A DNA stretch of 64,000 bases from Martelella limonii (GTDB taxonomy: Bacteria > Pseudomonadota > Alphaproteobacteria > Rhizobiales > Rhizobiaceae): the NCBI RefSeq assembly GCF_013344475.1, contig NZ_JABUOU010000004.1, forward strand, positions 85,286-149,285, given 5' to 3'. The notes below the pieces were generated by a model that saw only the letters and a program-made list of their open reading frames with translations, was not told the origin of the DNA and ran no database searches. Positions 35,015-43,849 of the stretch are shown here, piece after piece. Position numbers and translations under genes: made by a program. Within the stretch, counting starts at the first letter, position 1. Every line of letters begins with the position of its first letter.

Positions 35015-35890
35015 TTATTCCTTCTCGTCGCTTTGGATCTTCAACGGGTCCTTGAATGTCAGCGTGCGGTAGGGGAACGGAATCTCGATGCCCGCCTCAT
35101 CCAGCGCCCTCTTGATCGCGGCGACGGCAAGGTCGCGCGATTCATGTTCGTCACGCGGCGTGCTGTCGGTCCACCAGCGCACCAGAAAATCGATGGACGA
35201 GGAATTGAATTCACGCGCGAACACATCGATGCCCCGGTTCTTGTCGCGTTTCTCGATGGTTTCCACCGCGCCCCGGATCACGTCCCGCGCGGCATCCACA
35301 TCTTCGCCATAGGCGACCCCGACCACGATCTCGATCCGGCGCGTCGGCTGGTCGGTCAGGATCTTCACCGGGTTCTTGAAGAGATAGCTGTTCGGCATCA
35401 GCACCAGCTCGCCGGAGCGCTTGCGCAGGAATGTGTCGCGGATAGAGATCGCCTCCACCCTGCCGCTCAAGCCTTCGCACTCGATGTCATCGCCGATGCG
35501 CATCGGCTTTCTGAGCAGGATCAGGAAACCCGCCAGGAAATTCTCGAAAATGTCCTTGAAGGCGAGACCGACGGCGATCGATCCGATTCCGAGGCCGGCG
35601 AGCAGCTTCGTCGGCGTCAATCCCGGAAACACGACGGTTGCAGCCAGCAGCAGACCGAAGGTCCAGACCATGATCCGTGAGAGCTTCTCCATCGCCTCGG
35701 CCAGAGAGGCGCGCATTTTAGAGCGCCGGAGCAGGCTGCGCAGCGAGCGGCCGATCAGGTAGGCGATGAGCCAGGTGATCAGAAGGAACACGATGGCGGC
35801 CACGAGATTGGGCAGGAGCGCAATCGCATGGCGCGCAAGCGTATTGATCTGTGACGTCACGATTGCGAGTGGCTTAACGCTCAGATCCAT
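35015..35890 (-). CDS. Small-conductance mechanosensitive channel (MscS family)
   Basis: This 291-residue inner-membrane channel opens under hypo-osmotic stress. Three N-terminal membrane segments end in the pore helix GLGIGSIAVGLAFKDIFENFLAGFLIL, with the Gly/Ala packing pattern of MscS TM3, followed by the cytoplasmic beta domain (KPMRIGDDIECEG, VEAISIRDTFLRKRSGELVLMPNS) and the C-terminal alpha/beta domain. Its length is close to Escherichia coli MscS (286). It is divergent from a second MscS-type gene 124 bases away. Confidence 0.95.
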   Translation of the reverse strand: MDLSVKPLAIVTSQINTLARHAIALLPNLVAAIVFLLITWLIAYLIGRSLRSLLRRSKMRASLAEAMEKLSRIMVWTFGLLLAATVVFPGLTPTKLLAGLGIGSIAVGLAFKDIFENFLAGFLILLRKPMRIGDDIECEGLSGRVEAISIRDTFLRKRSGELVLMPNSYLFKNPVKILTDQPTRRIEIVVGVAYGEDVDAARDVIRGAVETIEKRDKNRGIDVFAREFNSSSIDFLVRWWTDSTPRDEHESRDLAVAAIKRALDEAGIEIPFPYRTLTFKDPLKIQSDEKE

Positions 35891-36014
35891 CGCGGCCCTT
35901 CCCCTGTCGAGCCTGCGACGTTACACACTTTGATGGGCTCTGGCGAGATTTGTCATCGGTAGACTTCGCAACCTTTTGCCTGTTTGATGCCACAAAGGGC
36001 TGAGGAATCAACGG

Positions 36015-37400
36015 ATGAAAACAAGTCTGCTCGTCTGCGCGCTGGCGCTGATTTACGCCGCGTCCCCGGCTGCGGCCCAGTTCAACGGGCAGGCGTCGAC
36101 AGCCGATACCACCGTGCCCGCCCAGACGATATCGATCGGCGATCAGGCGGCAGCCGACGCCGCGATCGAGAACCGGCTCGACGGTATATTTTCCCAGCTC
36201 GACGGCCTCGACACCATCCGCGTCTCGGTCCGCTCCGGCGTGGTCACGCTGACGGGAAAGGTTCAGGAAGAACAGCTTGCAACACGGGCAGAGGATCTGG
36301 CCGACCGCGTGGCCGATGTCGTGGCGGTCAAGAACGAGGTCTCGGTCGAAACCTCGGTCAGCGAAAGGCTGGTTCCGGTCTATGACCGGATCGAGGGCCG
36401 GGCCGCACAGGCGGCAAGCTATCTGCCGCTCATTCTCGTGGCGCTGCTGTTCTGGATGCTTGTCTCGCTTCTCGGCTTCTACATCGCGGCGCGAAGCTGG
36501 CCATGGTCTCGCATCGCGCCGAACGGCTTCATCGCCGACCTGCTGCGCCAGATTGTCCGGATCGTCTTCATGGTGGTCGGCGGAGTCCTGGCGCTTGATA
36601 TTCTCGGCGCGACCGCGCTGCTCGGCACGCTTCTGGGCGCTGCCGGCATTTTCGGCCTCGCGGTCGGCTTTGCGGTGCGTGACACGGTGGAGAACTATAT
36701 CGCGAGCATCCTGCTCTCGGTGCGCCAGCCCTTCAGGCCAAAGGATTTCGTCAAGATCGACGATTTCGAAGGCTTCGTGATCAGCCTGACGTCACGTGCG
36801 ACCATCCTGATGGAGGTGGATGGCAACCACATTCGCATTCCGAATGCGACCGTTTTCAAGAGCGCGATCACCAACTACACCGTCAATCCGCAGCGCCGCT
36901 TCACCTTCGAGGTCGGCGTCAACGCAGACAGCGATCTTGACCGGGCGTTGCAGATCGGGCTTGCAGCCGTCGCGCGGCAGGAATTCATTCTGGACGATCC
37001 GCCGGCCGATGCCTGGATCGAAGAGCTTGGCGAGTCCAACGTCGTGCTGACCTTTGTGGGTTGGATCGATCAGAAAAGCACCAACTGGTTCAAGGCCCGT
37101 TCGGAGGCGATGCGGATGGTCAAGAACGCGCTGGAAACCAACGGCTACTCGCTGCCGGAACCGATCTACCGCCTCCGTTTCGACGATGGCGATCTCCAGC
37201 AGGCGCTGGCCGGAGCCGCCGGCGCGCCTGAGCCCCGGACGGCGGAACCGCCCCGGCGGCAGCCAGAGCCGGAAACGCCGCAGAACACCGATGTCGATAC
37301 CGCGCTTCTGCGCCGGATGGATCGGGAACGCCGCACCAAGGGCCGGGGCGACCTTCTGAACGAGAACGCCCCGAACGAGTTCGGCGATGACGAGGCCTGA
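36015..37400 (+). CDS. BON-domain mechanosensitive channel (MscS family)
   Basis: This 461-residue protein has a signal peptide (LLVCALALIYAASPAAA), then a BON domain at about residues 48-115 (IENRLDGIF...VRSGVVTLTGKVQ...DVVAVKNEVSV), probably periplasmic and able to bind phospholipid or outer-membrane components. Membrane segments and the MscS pore helix follow (LGTLLGAAGIFGLAVGFAVRDTVENYIASILL), then the beta domain (QPFRPKDFVKIDDFEG, IRIPNATVFKSAITNYT) and a Pro- and Arg-rich tail. Its stop abuts that of the convergent DUF1206 gene (TGATCA at 37398-37403). Confidence 0.92.
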   Translation: MKTSLLVCALALIYAASPAAAQFNGQASTADTTVPAQTISIGDQAAADAAIENRLDGIFSQLDGLDTIRVSVRSGVVTLTGKVQEEQLATRAEDLADRVADVVAVKNEVSVETSVSERLVPVYDRIEGRAAQAASYLPLILVALLFWMLVSLLGFYIAARSWPWSRIAPNGFIADLLRQIVRIVFMVVGGVLALDILGATALLGTLLGAAGIFGLAVGFAVRDTVENYIASILLSVRQPFRPKDFVKIDDFEGFVISLTSRATILMEVDGNHIRIPNATVFKSAITNYTVNPQRRFTFEVGVNADSDLDRALQIGLAAVARQEFILDDPPADAWIEELGESNVVLTFVGWIDQKSTNWFKARSEAMRMVKNALETNGYSLPEPIYRLRFDDGDLQQALAGAAGAPEPRTAEPPRRQPEPETPQNTDVDTALLRRMDRERRTKGRGDLLNENAPNEFGDDEA

Positions 37401-38195
37401 TCAGGCATCCTCGATGTTGATTTCCCGCCAGATCGCCTCGGCAAAAGAATAGGCGGCGAACATGATGACGCCGGCCCCCATGGCGGCCAGTAGCACCGCG
37501 CCGAAGGGCAGTCCCTGCACGAATTCCATCGCATCCTTGATGCCCGGCGTGCCGGAACCGTCTTCTGCAGTCAGCCCGCGGAAGACCAGCATGACGGAGA
37601 GGATCGCAAAGACGCCGCCGCGCGCCGCAAGACCCGCGATCGAAATCGGATGGATATAGGCCATCACCTGATCGGAGGCCTTCAAGTGATCGGCATATTT
37701 GCGCTTGGCGGCCTTTACCCAGTGCGCGATCGCAACGCCTGCGAAGATCAGTGCGAGGCCCAGCGAAACAGGACGCGAACCGACGAAGCCGGCAATCATC
37801 TGCGCTGGTGACTCGCCATCTCCACCGGAACCGGAGCCTGAAAAGGCAATCATCGAAAGCGCGTAGAAGGCGAGTAGGGTGTAGGTGAAGGCGCTGGTGA
37901 GCAGTCCGATGCGCACGGCAAGGCCCTTCGGATCCGTTCCATGCTCATCCGGATCCATGATCGACTGGAACAGACGCCAAACCGCATAGCTGACAAGGCC
38001 GATGATCAGGACTGCGATCAGCACCGTGCCGAAGGGCTGGTTGAGCAGCGTGTCCAGCGCCCCCTTCGTATCCTTGTTCTCAGCCGAGCCGACAGCGGCC
38101 AGGACCGCGAAGAAACCGATGATGGTGTAAACGACACCTCGGGCGAAATAGCCCGTGCGTGCCAGCGGTTTCAACCATTTCGCGCCCTGCACCAT
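37401..38195 (-). CDS. DUF1206 family membrane protein
   Basis: This 264-residue protein has six membrane segments arranged as three repeats of two, each starting like LARTGYFARGVVYTIIGFFAV, VRIGLLTSAFTYTLLAFYAL and LAARGGVFAILSVMLVFRG. That triple pattern defines DUF1206. The start is the ATG at 38195 with AAGGA upstream. The function is unknown; the family is often near stress genes, and here it is convergent with a mechanosensitive channel gene. Confidence 0.88.
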   Translation of the reverse strand: MVQGAKWLKPLARTGYFARGVVYTIIGFFAVLAAVGSAENKDTKGALDTLLNQPFGTVLIAVLIIGLVSYAVWRLFQSIMDPDEHGTDPKGLAVRIGLLTSAFTYTLLAFYALSMIAFSGSGSGGDGESPAQMIAGFVGSRPVSLGLALIFAGVAIAHWVKAAKRKYADHLKASDQVMAYIHPISIAGLAARGGVFAILSVMLVFRGLTAEDGSGTPGIKDAMEFVQGLPFGAVLLAAMGAGVIMFAAYSFAEAIWREINIEDA

Positions 38196-38403
38196 TCGCC
38201 AGTTCCTTAAATTGTTTCGGGTTAGGGAGGCAACGCCCGGTTTCAGAGTTTGTTCCTCTCGTTCACTCTCCGGCACCCGCGCTGCAAACGCAGCACAAGG
38301 ACGAGAACGTCCCGCGAAGACCCATCGGGACACAACCGCTGGATGGCTCGCAGGCTTGACCGGTAAGCAATTCCGGACTAATTATTGCCTAAGAAGAAGT
38401 CAG

Positions 38404-38418
38404 GCATAAATATTATGC
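38404..38418. promoter_or_regulatory. Palindrome GCATAA-ATA-TTATGC upstream of the ABC operon
   Basis: A 6-bp inverted repeat with a 3-base centre lies in an AT-rich stretch about 200 bases before the binding-protein gene; a related TATGATGCAT follows at about 38431. It may be an operator of a sugar-responsive repressor or part of the promoter. No regulator gene adjoins the operon. Confidence 0.45.
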
Positions 38419-38448
38419 AATATTGACGCATATGATGCATGGGGAGGG

Positions 38449-38465
38449 CCTCGCCTTCGGCGAGG
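38449..38465 (+). terminator. GC-rich hairpin in the leader of the ABC operon
   Basis: CCTCGCC-TTC-GGCGAGG forms a strong short hairpin followed by TTTG, about 145 bases before the first ABC gene. It could pause or attenuate transcription, or stop readthrough. The rest of the 38196-38610 gap shows no gene. Confidence 0.4.
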
Positions 38466-38610
38466 TTTGAAGGAACCTTTCAGTTACAACGGCCGGTCTT
38501 ACACCCGGTCTTCATTCGCAAACGATCCCGGGACAGGGGCTGCCCCGGAGAAATCGCCTTTTCGCCCCGCAGGAGTTTCACCCGGCCATCGCCGGATAGG
38601 GAGGATTGAC

Positions 38611-39954
38611 ATGTCGACTTTGACCAGACTGACGGCAGCACTCGTGCTGTCGGCAAGCACGGCCACGCTTGCGCAGGCAGAAACCATCCGTTTCTGGACC
38701 ACCGAAGAACAGCCCGAGCGCCTCGCCAAGCAGCAGGAACTGGCCGACCAGTTCAAGGAAGCGACCGGCAACGAGGTGCAGGTCATTCCGGTGACCGAAT
38801 CCGAACTCGGCACGCGCGCCACCGCCGCTTTCGCCGCGGGCGACCTCCCCGACGTCATCTACCTCACCGTTCAATATGTTCTGCCCTGGGCGGAAGCCGG
38901 CATTCTGGATGCCGAAATCGACGATGAGATCGTCAACGATCTCGGCATCGACACGTTTGCGCCCGGCGCGATCGAGATGGCGCAGTTCGAAGGCATGACC
39001 GCCGCCGTACCTGTCGATGGCTGGACGCAGATGATCATCTATCGCAAGGATCTGTTCGACGAGAACGGCCTCGCTGCACCCGATTCCTACGACAACATCG
39101 TCAAGGCGATCGAAGTGCTCCACAATCCGCCGGAAATGTACGGCTTCGTCGCCGCCACCAAGATCGACGAGAACTTCATGAGCCAGGTCCTGGAGCATGT
39201 GTTCCTGGCCAATGGCGTGACGCCGGTGGACGAGAACGGCTTCAAGCCGCTTGATGAGAAGAAGACCATCGAAGTTCTCGAATTCTACAAGGCGCTTGCC
39301 GACGCCTCGCCCGCCGGCGAGCTTTACTGGGATCAGTCGCGCTCGCTCTATTTCGACGGCAAGGCCGCGATGATCATCTGGTCGCCCTTCATCCTGGATG
39401 AACTTGCAGGTCTTCGCGACAGCGCGCCGCCGACGATCAACGACGACCCGACCTCGAACGAGCTTGCCCAGAAGACCGACGTCGTCACCACGTTTTCCGG
39501 TCCCTCGAACCCGGATGGCGCGGCCTGGGCCGATATCCGCTATCTCGGCGTGACGGCGGACGCGAATATCGAGATCGCATCCGATTTCATCAAGTTCTCG
39601 ATGGATGAAGGCTATATGGGCACGCTGTCGATGGCGCCGGAAGGCAAGTTCCCGGTCCGCCGCGGCACGGAAGACGCGCCGACCAAATTCGTCGACGAAT
39701 GGGCAACCCTTCCGGTCGGCGTCGACCGCAAGGCCCCGCTTGCCGATCTCTATCCGGCAGAGACCGTGCAGAAGATCGTGACCGGCCTTGAAAGCGCCAA
39801 CCGCTGGGGCGTGAAGGAAGGCCAGCTTGCCGCTGCCTCCAAGATGATCAACAGCCAGATCATCAACCAGGTCGTGCGTCAGTATATCGATGGTGAGATC
39901 GATGGCCCTGAGGCTGTCGAGAAGCTCAACTCGGAGCTTGCGGCCGTCAACTGA
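38611..39954 (+). CDS. ABC transporter sugar-binding protein
   Basis: This 447-residue periplasmic solute-binding protein (family 1, sugar type) has signal peptide TAALVLSASTATLAQA before ETIRFWTTEEQPER. Family features are FKEATGNEVQVIPV, LPDVIYLTVQYVLPWAEAGILD, DGWTQMIIYRKDLFDENGL and FDGKAAMIIWSPFILDEL. The start is the ATG at 38611 behind GGGAGGA, not the longer frame. Gene order (binding protein, two permeases, hydrolase, ATPase) matches the rhizobial alpha-glucoside operon aglEFGAK, but the hydrolase differs, so the ligand is probably another glycoside. Confidence 0.93.
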   Translation: MSTLTRLTAALVLSASTATLAQAETIRFWTTEEQPERLAKQQELADQFKEATGNEVQVIPVTESELGTRATAAFAAGDLPDVIYLTVQYVLPWAEAGILDAEIDDEIVNDLGIDTFAPGAIEMAQFEGMTAAVPVDGWTQMIIYRKDLFDENGLAAPDSYDNIVKAIEVLHNPPEMYGFVAATKIDENFMSQVLEHVFLANGVTPVDENGFKPLDEKKTIEVLEFYKALADASPAGELYWDQSRSLYFDGKAAMIIWSPFILDELAGLRDSAPPTINDDPTSNELAQKTDVVTTFSGPSNPDGAAWADIRYLGVTADANIEIASDFIKFSMDEGYMGTLSMAPEGKFPVRRGTEDAPTKFVDEWATLPVGVDRKAPLADLYPAETVQKIVTGLESANRWGVKEGQLAAASKMINSQIINQVVRQYIDGEIDGPEAVEKLNSELAAVN

Positions 39955-40018
39955 TCGCCTGAACCGCCGGGCGTCCTTCAACCGACGCCCGGTCGACCCG
40001 AGATCCGGAACCGAGCGC

Positions 40019-41305
40019 ATGACAGATACGACCAAGGGCCCGCCGAAAACCATAGGCCGCATGGCGAAACGCGAGATGCGCTTTGCCTATTCGATGCTGG
40101 CCCCAACCTTTCTGATCGTGCTGGCGGTCGTGCTGCTGCCGCTGATCGCCAATTTCTGGATTTCCTTCAAACCCGTCCAGCTTTCCGACCTGCGCCCGCC
40201 GCAGCTCAACATCAACGAGCGCATTCGCGGCGATCTCGAAAATCCCGGCGACGCGGCGGAACTCGAATACCGGGTTCGCAACACCTCGCAGGATGCTTCG
40301 ATCTACGAGGCCGGCTTTGTCGATATCGTGCCCGACGGGCTGAAAGTGACCGGCGTTGACGAACGCTGCGTGATGTCCGGCCAGGAAGTGACCTGCACGC
40401 TCGGCGACTTGCCGGCAAAGTTCAGAGACAGCATTCGCCTGCAGCTGATTGCCGATACCGCGTACCTGGAAACGCCGGTCAATCCGCGCGACACCGATCC
40501 CGCGCCTTTCGGCAGCGCTGAAAACATCCTGACCAATTTCGAGTTCACGCTCGACAATTTCACCCGCATCTTCTCCTCGCCCGATTTCTGGAAGGTGCTG
40601 CGCGTCACCTTCTATTACACCGTGTTCGGGACGGCGAGCGCGCTGGTGCTTGGCCTGTTTGCAGCCCAGCTTCTGAACCAGAGTTTTCGCGGGCGTTCGG
40701 CGCTGCGCGGCCTCTTCCTGTTTCCCTATGTTGCGCCTGTCATTGCCGTGGCCTTCACCTGGGTAATCCTTCTCGACCCTTATTCGGGCACGCTGAATGC
40801 GCTTCTGGTGCAATCCGGCATGATCGGCGCGCCGATCGATTTCTTCGGACAGCGCGATATCCCGATCTCGATCTTCGGCCTCACCTTCAACTTTCCGGTA
40901 GCGCTCACGACGGTGATCGCCTTCGAGGCGTGGCGTTATTTTCCGCTGTCCTTCCTGTTCATTCTGGCGCGCATGCAGGCGCTCTCGACCGATGTCTACG
41001 AGGCGGCCGAAATCGATGGCGCGACGCCGCTGCAGCAGTTCTGGTACATTTCGCTACCCCAGCTCGTCGGCATCCTGGCCGTCCTGTTCCTGCTGCGCTT
41101 CATCTGGACCTTCAACAAGTTCGACGACATCTTCCTGCTGACGGGCGGTGCTGCCGGCACCCGCACGCTGACGGTCGACGTCTATGAACAGGCCTTTGCC
41201 GTGTCCAATCTGGGCGCAGGCGCTGCGGTTGCCGTCGTGGTGTTTGCGGTGCTGCTGTTCTTCTCGCTGGTCTTCTTCAAATTCTCACCACAGGACGAGG
41301 GATGA
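40019..41305 (+). CDS. ABC sugar permease with large periplasmic insert
   Basis: This 428-residue MalF/AglF-like permease carries membrane segments after about residue 190 with the EAA loop YEAAEIDGATPLQQFWYISLPQL. Between the first membrane segment (MLAPTFLIVLAVVLLPLIAN) and the second lies about 120 residues of periplasmic sequence with Ig-like character: ELEYRVRNTSQDASIYEAGF, PDGLKVTGVDERCVMSG and QEVTCTLGDLPAKFRDSIRL, resembling a DUF11-type repeat. MalF of enterobacteria also has a periplasmic P2 domain that contacts the binding protein. The gene starts at ATG 40019 and overlaps the next by four bases (ATGA). Confidence 0.9.
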   Translation: MTDTTKGPPKTIGRMAKREMRFAYSMLAPTFLIVLAVVLLPLIANFWISFKPVQLSDLRPPQLNINERIRGDLENPGDAAELEYRVRNTSQDASIYEAGFVDIVPDGLKVTGVDERCVMSGQEVTCTLGDLPAKFRDSIRLQLIADTAYLETPVNPRDTDPAPFGSAENILTNFEFTLDNFTRIFSSPDFWKVLRVTFYYTVFGTASALVLGLFAAQLLNQSFRGRSALRGLFLFPYVAPVIAVAFTWVILLDPYSGTLNALLVQSGMIGAPIDFFGQRDIPISIFGLTFNFPVALTTVIAFEAWRYFPLSFLFILARMQALSTDVYEAAEIDGATPLQQFWYISLPQLVGILAVLFLLRFIWTFNKFDDIFLLTGGAAGTRTLTVDVYEQAFAVSNLGAGAAVAVVVFAVLLFFSLVFFKFSPQDEG

Positions 41306-42552
41306 TGCGTATCGGAACCGGATTCATCGCCGCCATCCTGCTCGGCGCCTTCTGGGGCGCGATCTGGATGGTCGTCATCGGCCTGATCTATACGCTGTTT
41401 GCAGGCGAGGCGAGCGCGCCGCAGGTGATGGTGGCAGCCCTTGCGGGCGCCGTCGGCGCCGCGATTTACGTGCTTGCTCCGGTCAAGACCCGCGATCGGC
41501 CGAAGGCGCGCGGTACCGGCCTGAAGGCCGTGCTCGCGGTCGTGGTGCTCGCCATTCTGCTCGCCGTCACCTTCGGCGAGCCATTCGGCCTTTCCATGCT
41601 CTACAACACGCTTTACCAGATCGTGGCACTTGCCGCCTTCGTGGCAGCGCTCAGCTGGTCGATCATGGCAGCGCTTCACGATCAGCCGGCCGGCAATATC
41701 GGTCGCTACCATCTGGAAGTGGTGTTCCTGCGGTTCATGAAGGGGCTGGGGCTGACGCTCTTTACCATCGTCGTCGCCCTGCCCTTCTACGTGATGGTGA
41801 TGACGAGCTTCAAGAGCCAGCAATCGCTGGTTTCCAACCCGCTCGATCTGTCGATCGATTTCTCGCAAGGCTTTTCCGGCCTGTTCAGCTCCTATATCGA
41901 GCTGTTCACCACCTATAATTTCGGCACCTTCCTGATGAATTCGGCGATCGTCTCGGTCGCCACCGTGATCATCACCCTGGTGTTCGCGGTGCCCGGCGCC
42001 TATGCGGTGGCGCGGCTTCGGTTTCCGGGCCAGACCTTCCTGTCGCGCTCGATCCTGCTGATCTACATGGTGCCCGCGATCGTTCTGGTGATCCCGCTCT
42101 ATTCCGCCTTTTCCCAGATCGGGCTCAGAAACTCGCTGTTCGGGCTGATGATCGTCTATCCGGCAACCACCATTCCGGTCGCGCTTTACATGCTGCAGGG
42201 CTATTTCCGCGGCCTGCCATCCGAGCTTGAGGAAGCCGGGCTGATGGACGGGCTGAAGCGGCCGGGCGTGATCCTGAAGATCACCCTTCCCCTCGCCCTT
42301 CCCGCGCTCGCCTCGGTCGCGCTCTACGTCTTCATGATCGCCTGGAACGAATTCCTGTTCGCCTTCATGTTCCTTGACGACATCAACATGTTCACGCTCT
42401 CGCGCGGCGTGGTCTCGCTCAATTCCTCGGAAGTGCCGCGCCAGCATCTGATGGCGGGCGCCGTGATTGCGACCGTACCGGTGCTGTTCGTGTTCCTCTG
42501 GTTCGAACGCTTCCTGGTCGCCGGACTGACGGCCGGCAGCGTGAAAGGGTGA
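41302..42552 (+). CDS. ABC sugar permease, AglG-like with extended N-terminus
   Basis: This 416-residue permease has about four extra hydrophobic segments in the first 130 residues (FIAAILLGAFWGAIWMVVIG, VMVAALAGAVGAAIYVLAPV, LAVVVLAILLAVTF and others) before the normal MalG-like six-span domain. The EAA motif is EEAGLMDGLKRPGVILKITLPLALP. The longer N-terminus recalls AglG of the alpha-glucoside system. It is translationally coupled to both neighbours. Confidence 0.9.
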   Translation: MMRIGTGFIAAILLGAFWGAIWMVVIGLIYTLFAGEASAPQVMVAALAGAVGAAIYVLAPVKTRDRPKARGTGLKAVLAVVVLAILLAVTFGEPFGLSMLYNTLYQIVALAAFVAALSWSIMAALHDQPAGNIGRYHLEVVFLRFMKGLGLTLFTIVVALPFYVMVMTSFKSQQSLVSNPLDLSIDFSQGFSGLFSSYIELFTTYNFGTFLMNSAIVSVATVIITLVFAVPGAYAVARLRFPGQTFLSRSILLIYMVPAIVLVIPLYSAFSQIGLRNSLFGLMIVYPATTIPVALYMLQGYFRGLPSELEEAGLMDGLKRPGVILKITLPLALPALASVALYVFMIAWNEFLFAFMFLDDINMFTLSRGVVSLNSSEVPRQHLMAGAVIATVPVLFVFLWFERFLVAGLTAGSVKG

Positions 42553-42554
42553 CG

Positions 42555-43838
42555 ATGCAGGGTTCGCTGAAACAGCAGGCAATCGACATTCTCCGCATGA
42601 ACGACCGCGGCGGATACACCGTGCCGACCGCGCGGCTCTATCCCTATCAGTGGGAATGGGATTCGGTGTTCGCCGCCCTCGGTTTCGCGACCTTCGACCG
42701 CGACCGGGCCTGGACAGAGATCGAGACCCTGTTTTCCGGTCAGTGGGCCGATGGCATGGTGCCGCACATCATCTTCCACAAGACCGATCCGGACTATTTT
42801 CCGGGCCCCGAGATGTGGAAATCGAACACCACGCCCCCCTCCTCCGGCCACTCCCAGCCGCCGGTTGCCGCAAGCGCGATGCTGACCATGATGAAGACCG
42901 GCAGCGCGATGGACCGTGCGCGGGCAAAGGGGCTTTTTGAAAAGCTCGTGAGCTGGCATCGCTGGTTCCACACATTCCGCGATCCAGATGAAACCGGTGT
43001 CGTCGGCATCATACACCCGTGGGAATCCGGCCGCGACAATTGCCCGGACTGGGATATCGGCATGGCCCAGATCAGCGTGCCCGATGATCTGGGCGACCTG
43101 CCGCGCCGCGATATCACCCATGTCGACCCCTCCGAGCGGCCGACGGCGGAGCAGTATAACCGCTACCTCACCATCGTCCGCTTCGGCCAGGAATGCCGAT
43201 GGGATCACCGCGAGATCGCCCGCAACGGCCCGTTCTTCATGGTCGACCCTTGCGTCCAGTTCGCGCTGATGCGCGGCGACCGGGATCTGGCCGAACTCGC
43301 GGATGAATTCGGAGAGCCCGGTATAAGGAGCGAGTGCGAGGCCTGGCTGAAGCGTTCGAAAGTGGGCTGCGAGAGCTTCTGGAGCGAAGAAGTCGGCGGC
43401 TTCGTCGCCAAAGATCTGCGCTCCGGCGGGCTTTCCACGGCGTTCACCAATGCGTCCGCCATGGCGCTTTATGCCGATGCCGGAACGCCCGCCCAGCAAG
43501 GCCGCTCGATTGCCGAGATCGCCGCTATCCTCGACAATTGCACCTATGGTTTTCCAAGCTGGGACCCGCGCGATCACCAGTTTGAAAGCCGGCGCTACTG
43601 GCGCGGTCCGATCTGGTCGGTGGTGAATTACATGATCGCCATCGGTCTTGCCGAAAAGGGCGAGACCGCCCTTTGCGAACGGCTTCGGGCCGACACCCGC
43701 AAGGCGGTGGAGAAATCCGGCTTCTACGAATATTTCGACCCGCTCTCCGGCGAGGGTCTGGGCGGCAAGCTGTTCACCTGGACAGCCGCGATCCACCTCG
43801 CCTGGGCGATGGGCGACGACATAATGCAGGCAGGCTGA
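42555..43838 (+). CDS. GH63-like glycoside hydrolase (MGH1-type)
   Basis: This 427-residue cytoplasmic protein has an (alpha/alpha)6-barrel look: LYPYQWEWDSVFAALGFATFD, GMVPHIIFHKTDPDYFPGPE, GIIHPWESGRDNCPDWD and SRRYWRGPIWSVVNYMIAIGL. These blocks match the mannosylglycerate/glucosylglycerate hydrolase group of family GH63, where Asp and Glu in HPWESGRDN and the later region act as acid and base. The start is the ATG at 42555 with AAAGGG upstream, three bases after the permease stop. Placed between permease and ATPase genes, it probably cleaves the imported solute. Confidence 0.82.
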   Translation: MQGSLKQQAIDILRMNDRGGYTVPTARLYPYQWEWDSVFAALGFATFDRDRAWTEIETLFSGQWADGMVPHIIFHKTDPDYFPGPEMWKSNTTPPSSGHSQPPVAASAMLTMMKTGSAMDRARAKGLFEKLVSWHRWFHTFRDPDETGVVGIIHPWESGRDNCPDWDIGMAQISVPDDLGDLPRRDITHVDPSERPTAEQYNRYLTIVRFGQECRWDHREIARNGPFFMVDPCVQFALMRGDRDLAELADEFGEPGIRSECEAWLKRSKVGCESFWSEEVGGFVAKDLRSGGLSTAFTNASAMALYADAGTPAQQGRSIAEIAAILDNCTYGFPSWDPRDHQFESRRYWRGPIWSVVNYMIAIGLAEKGETALCERLRADTRKAVEKSGFYEYFDPLSGEGLGGKLFTWTAAIHLAWAMGDDIMQAG

Positions 43839-43849
43839 GGGAGAACGAC

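Noticed and set aside
38578-40062. 494-residue minus-strand frame opposite the sugar-binding protein
   Set aside because: It is antisense to a gene with a signal peptide and family motifs.
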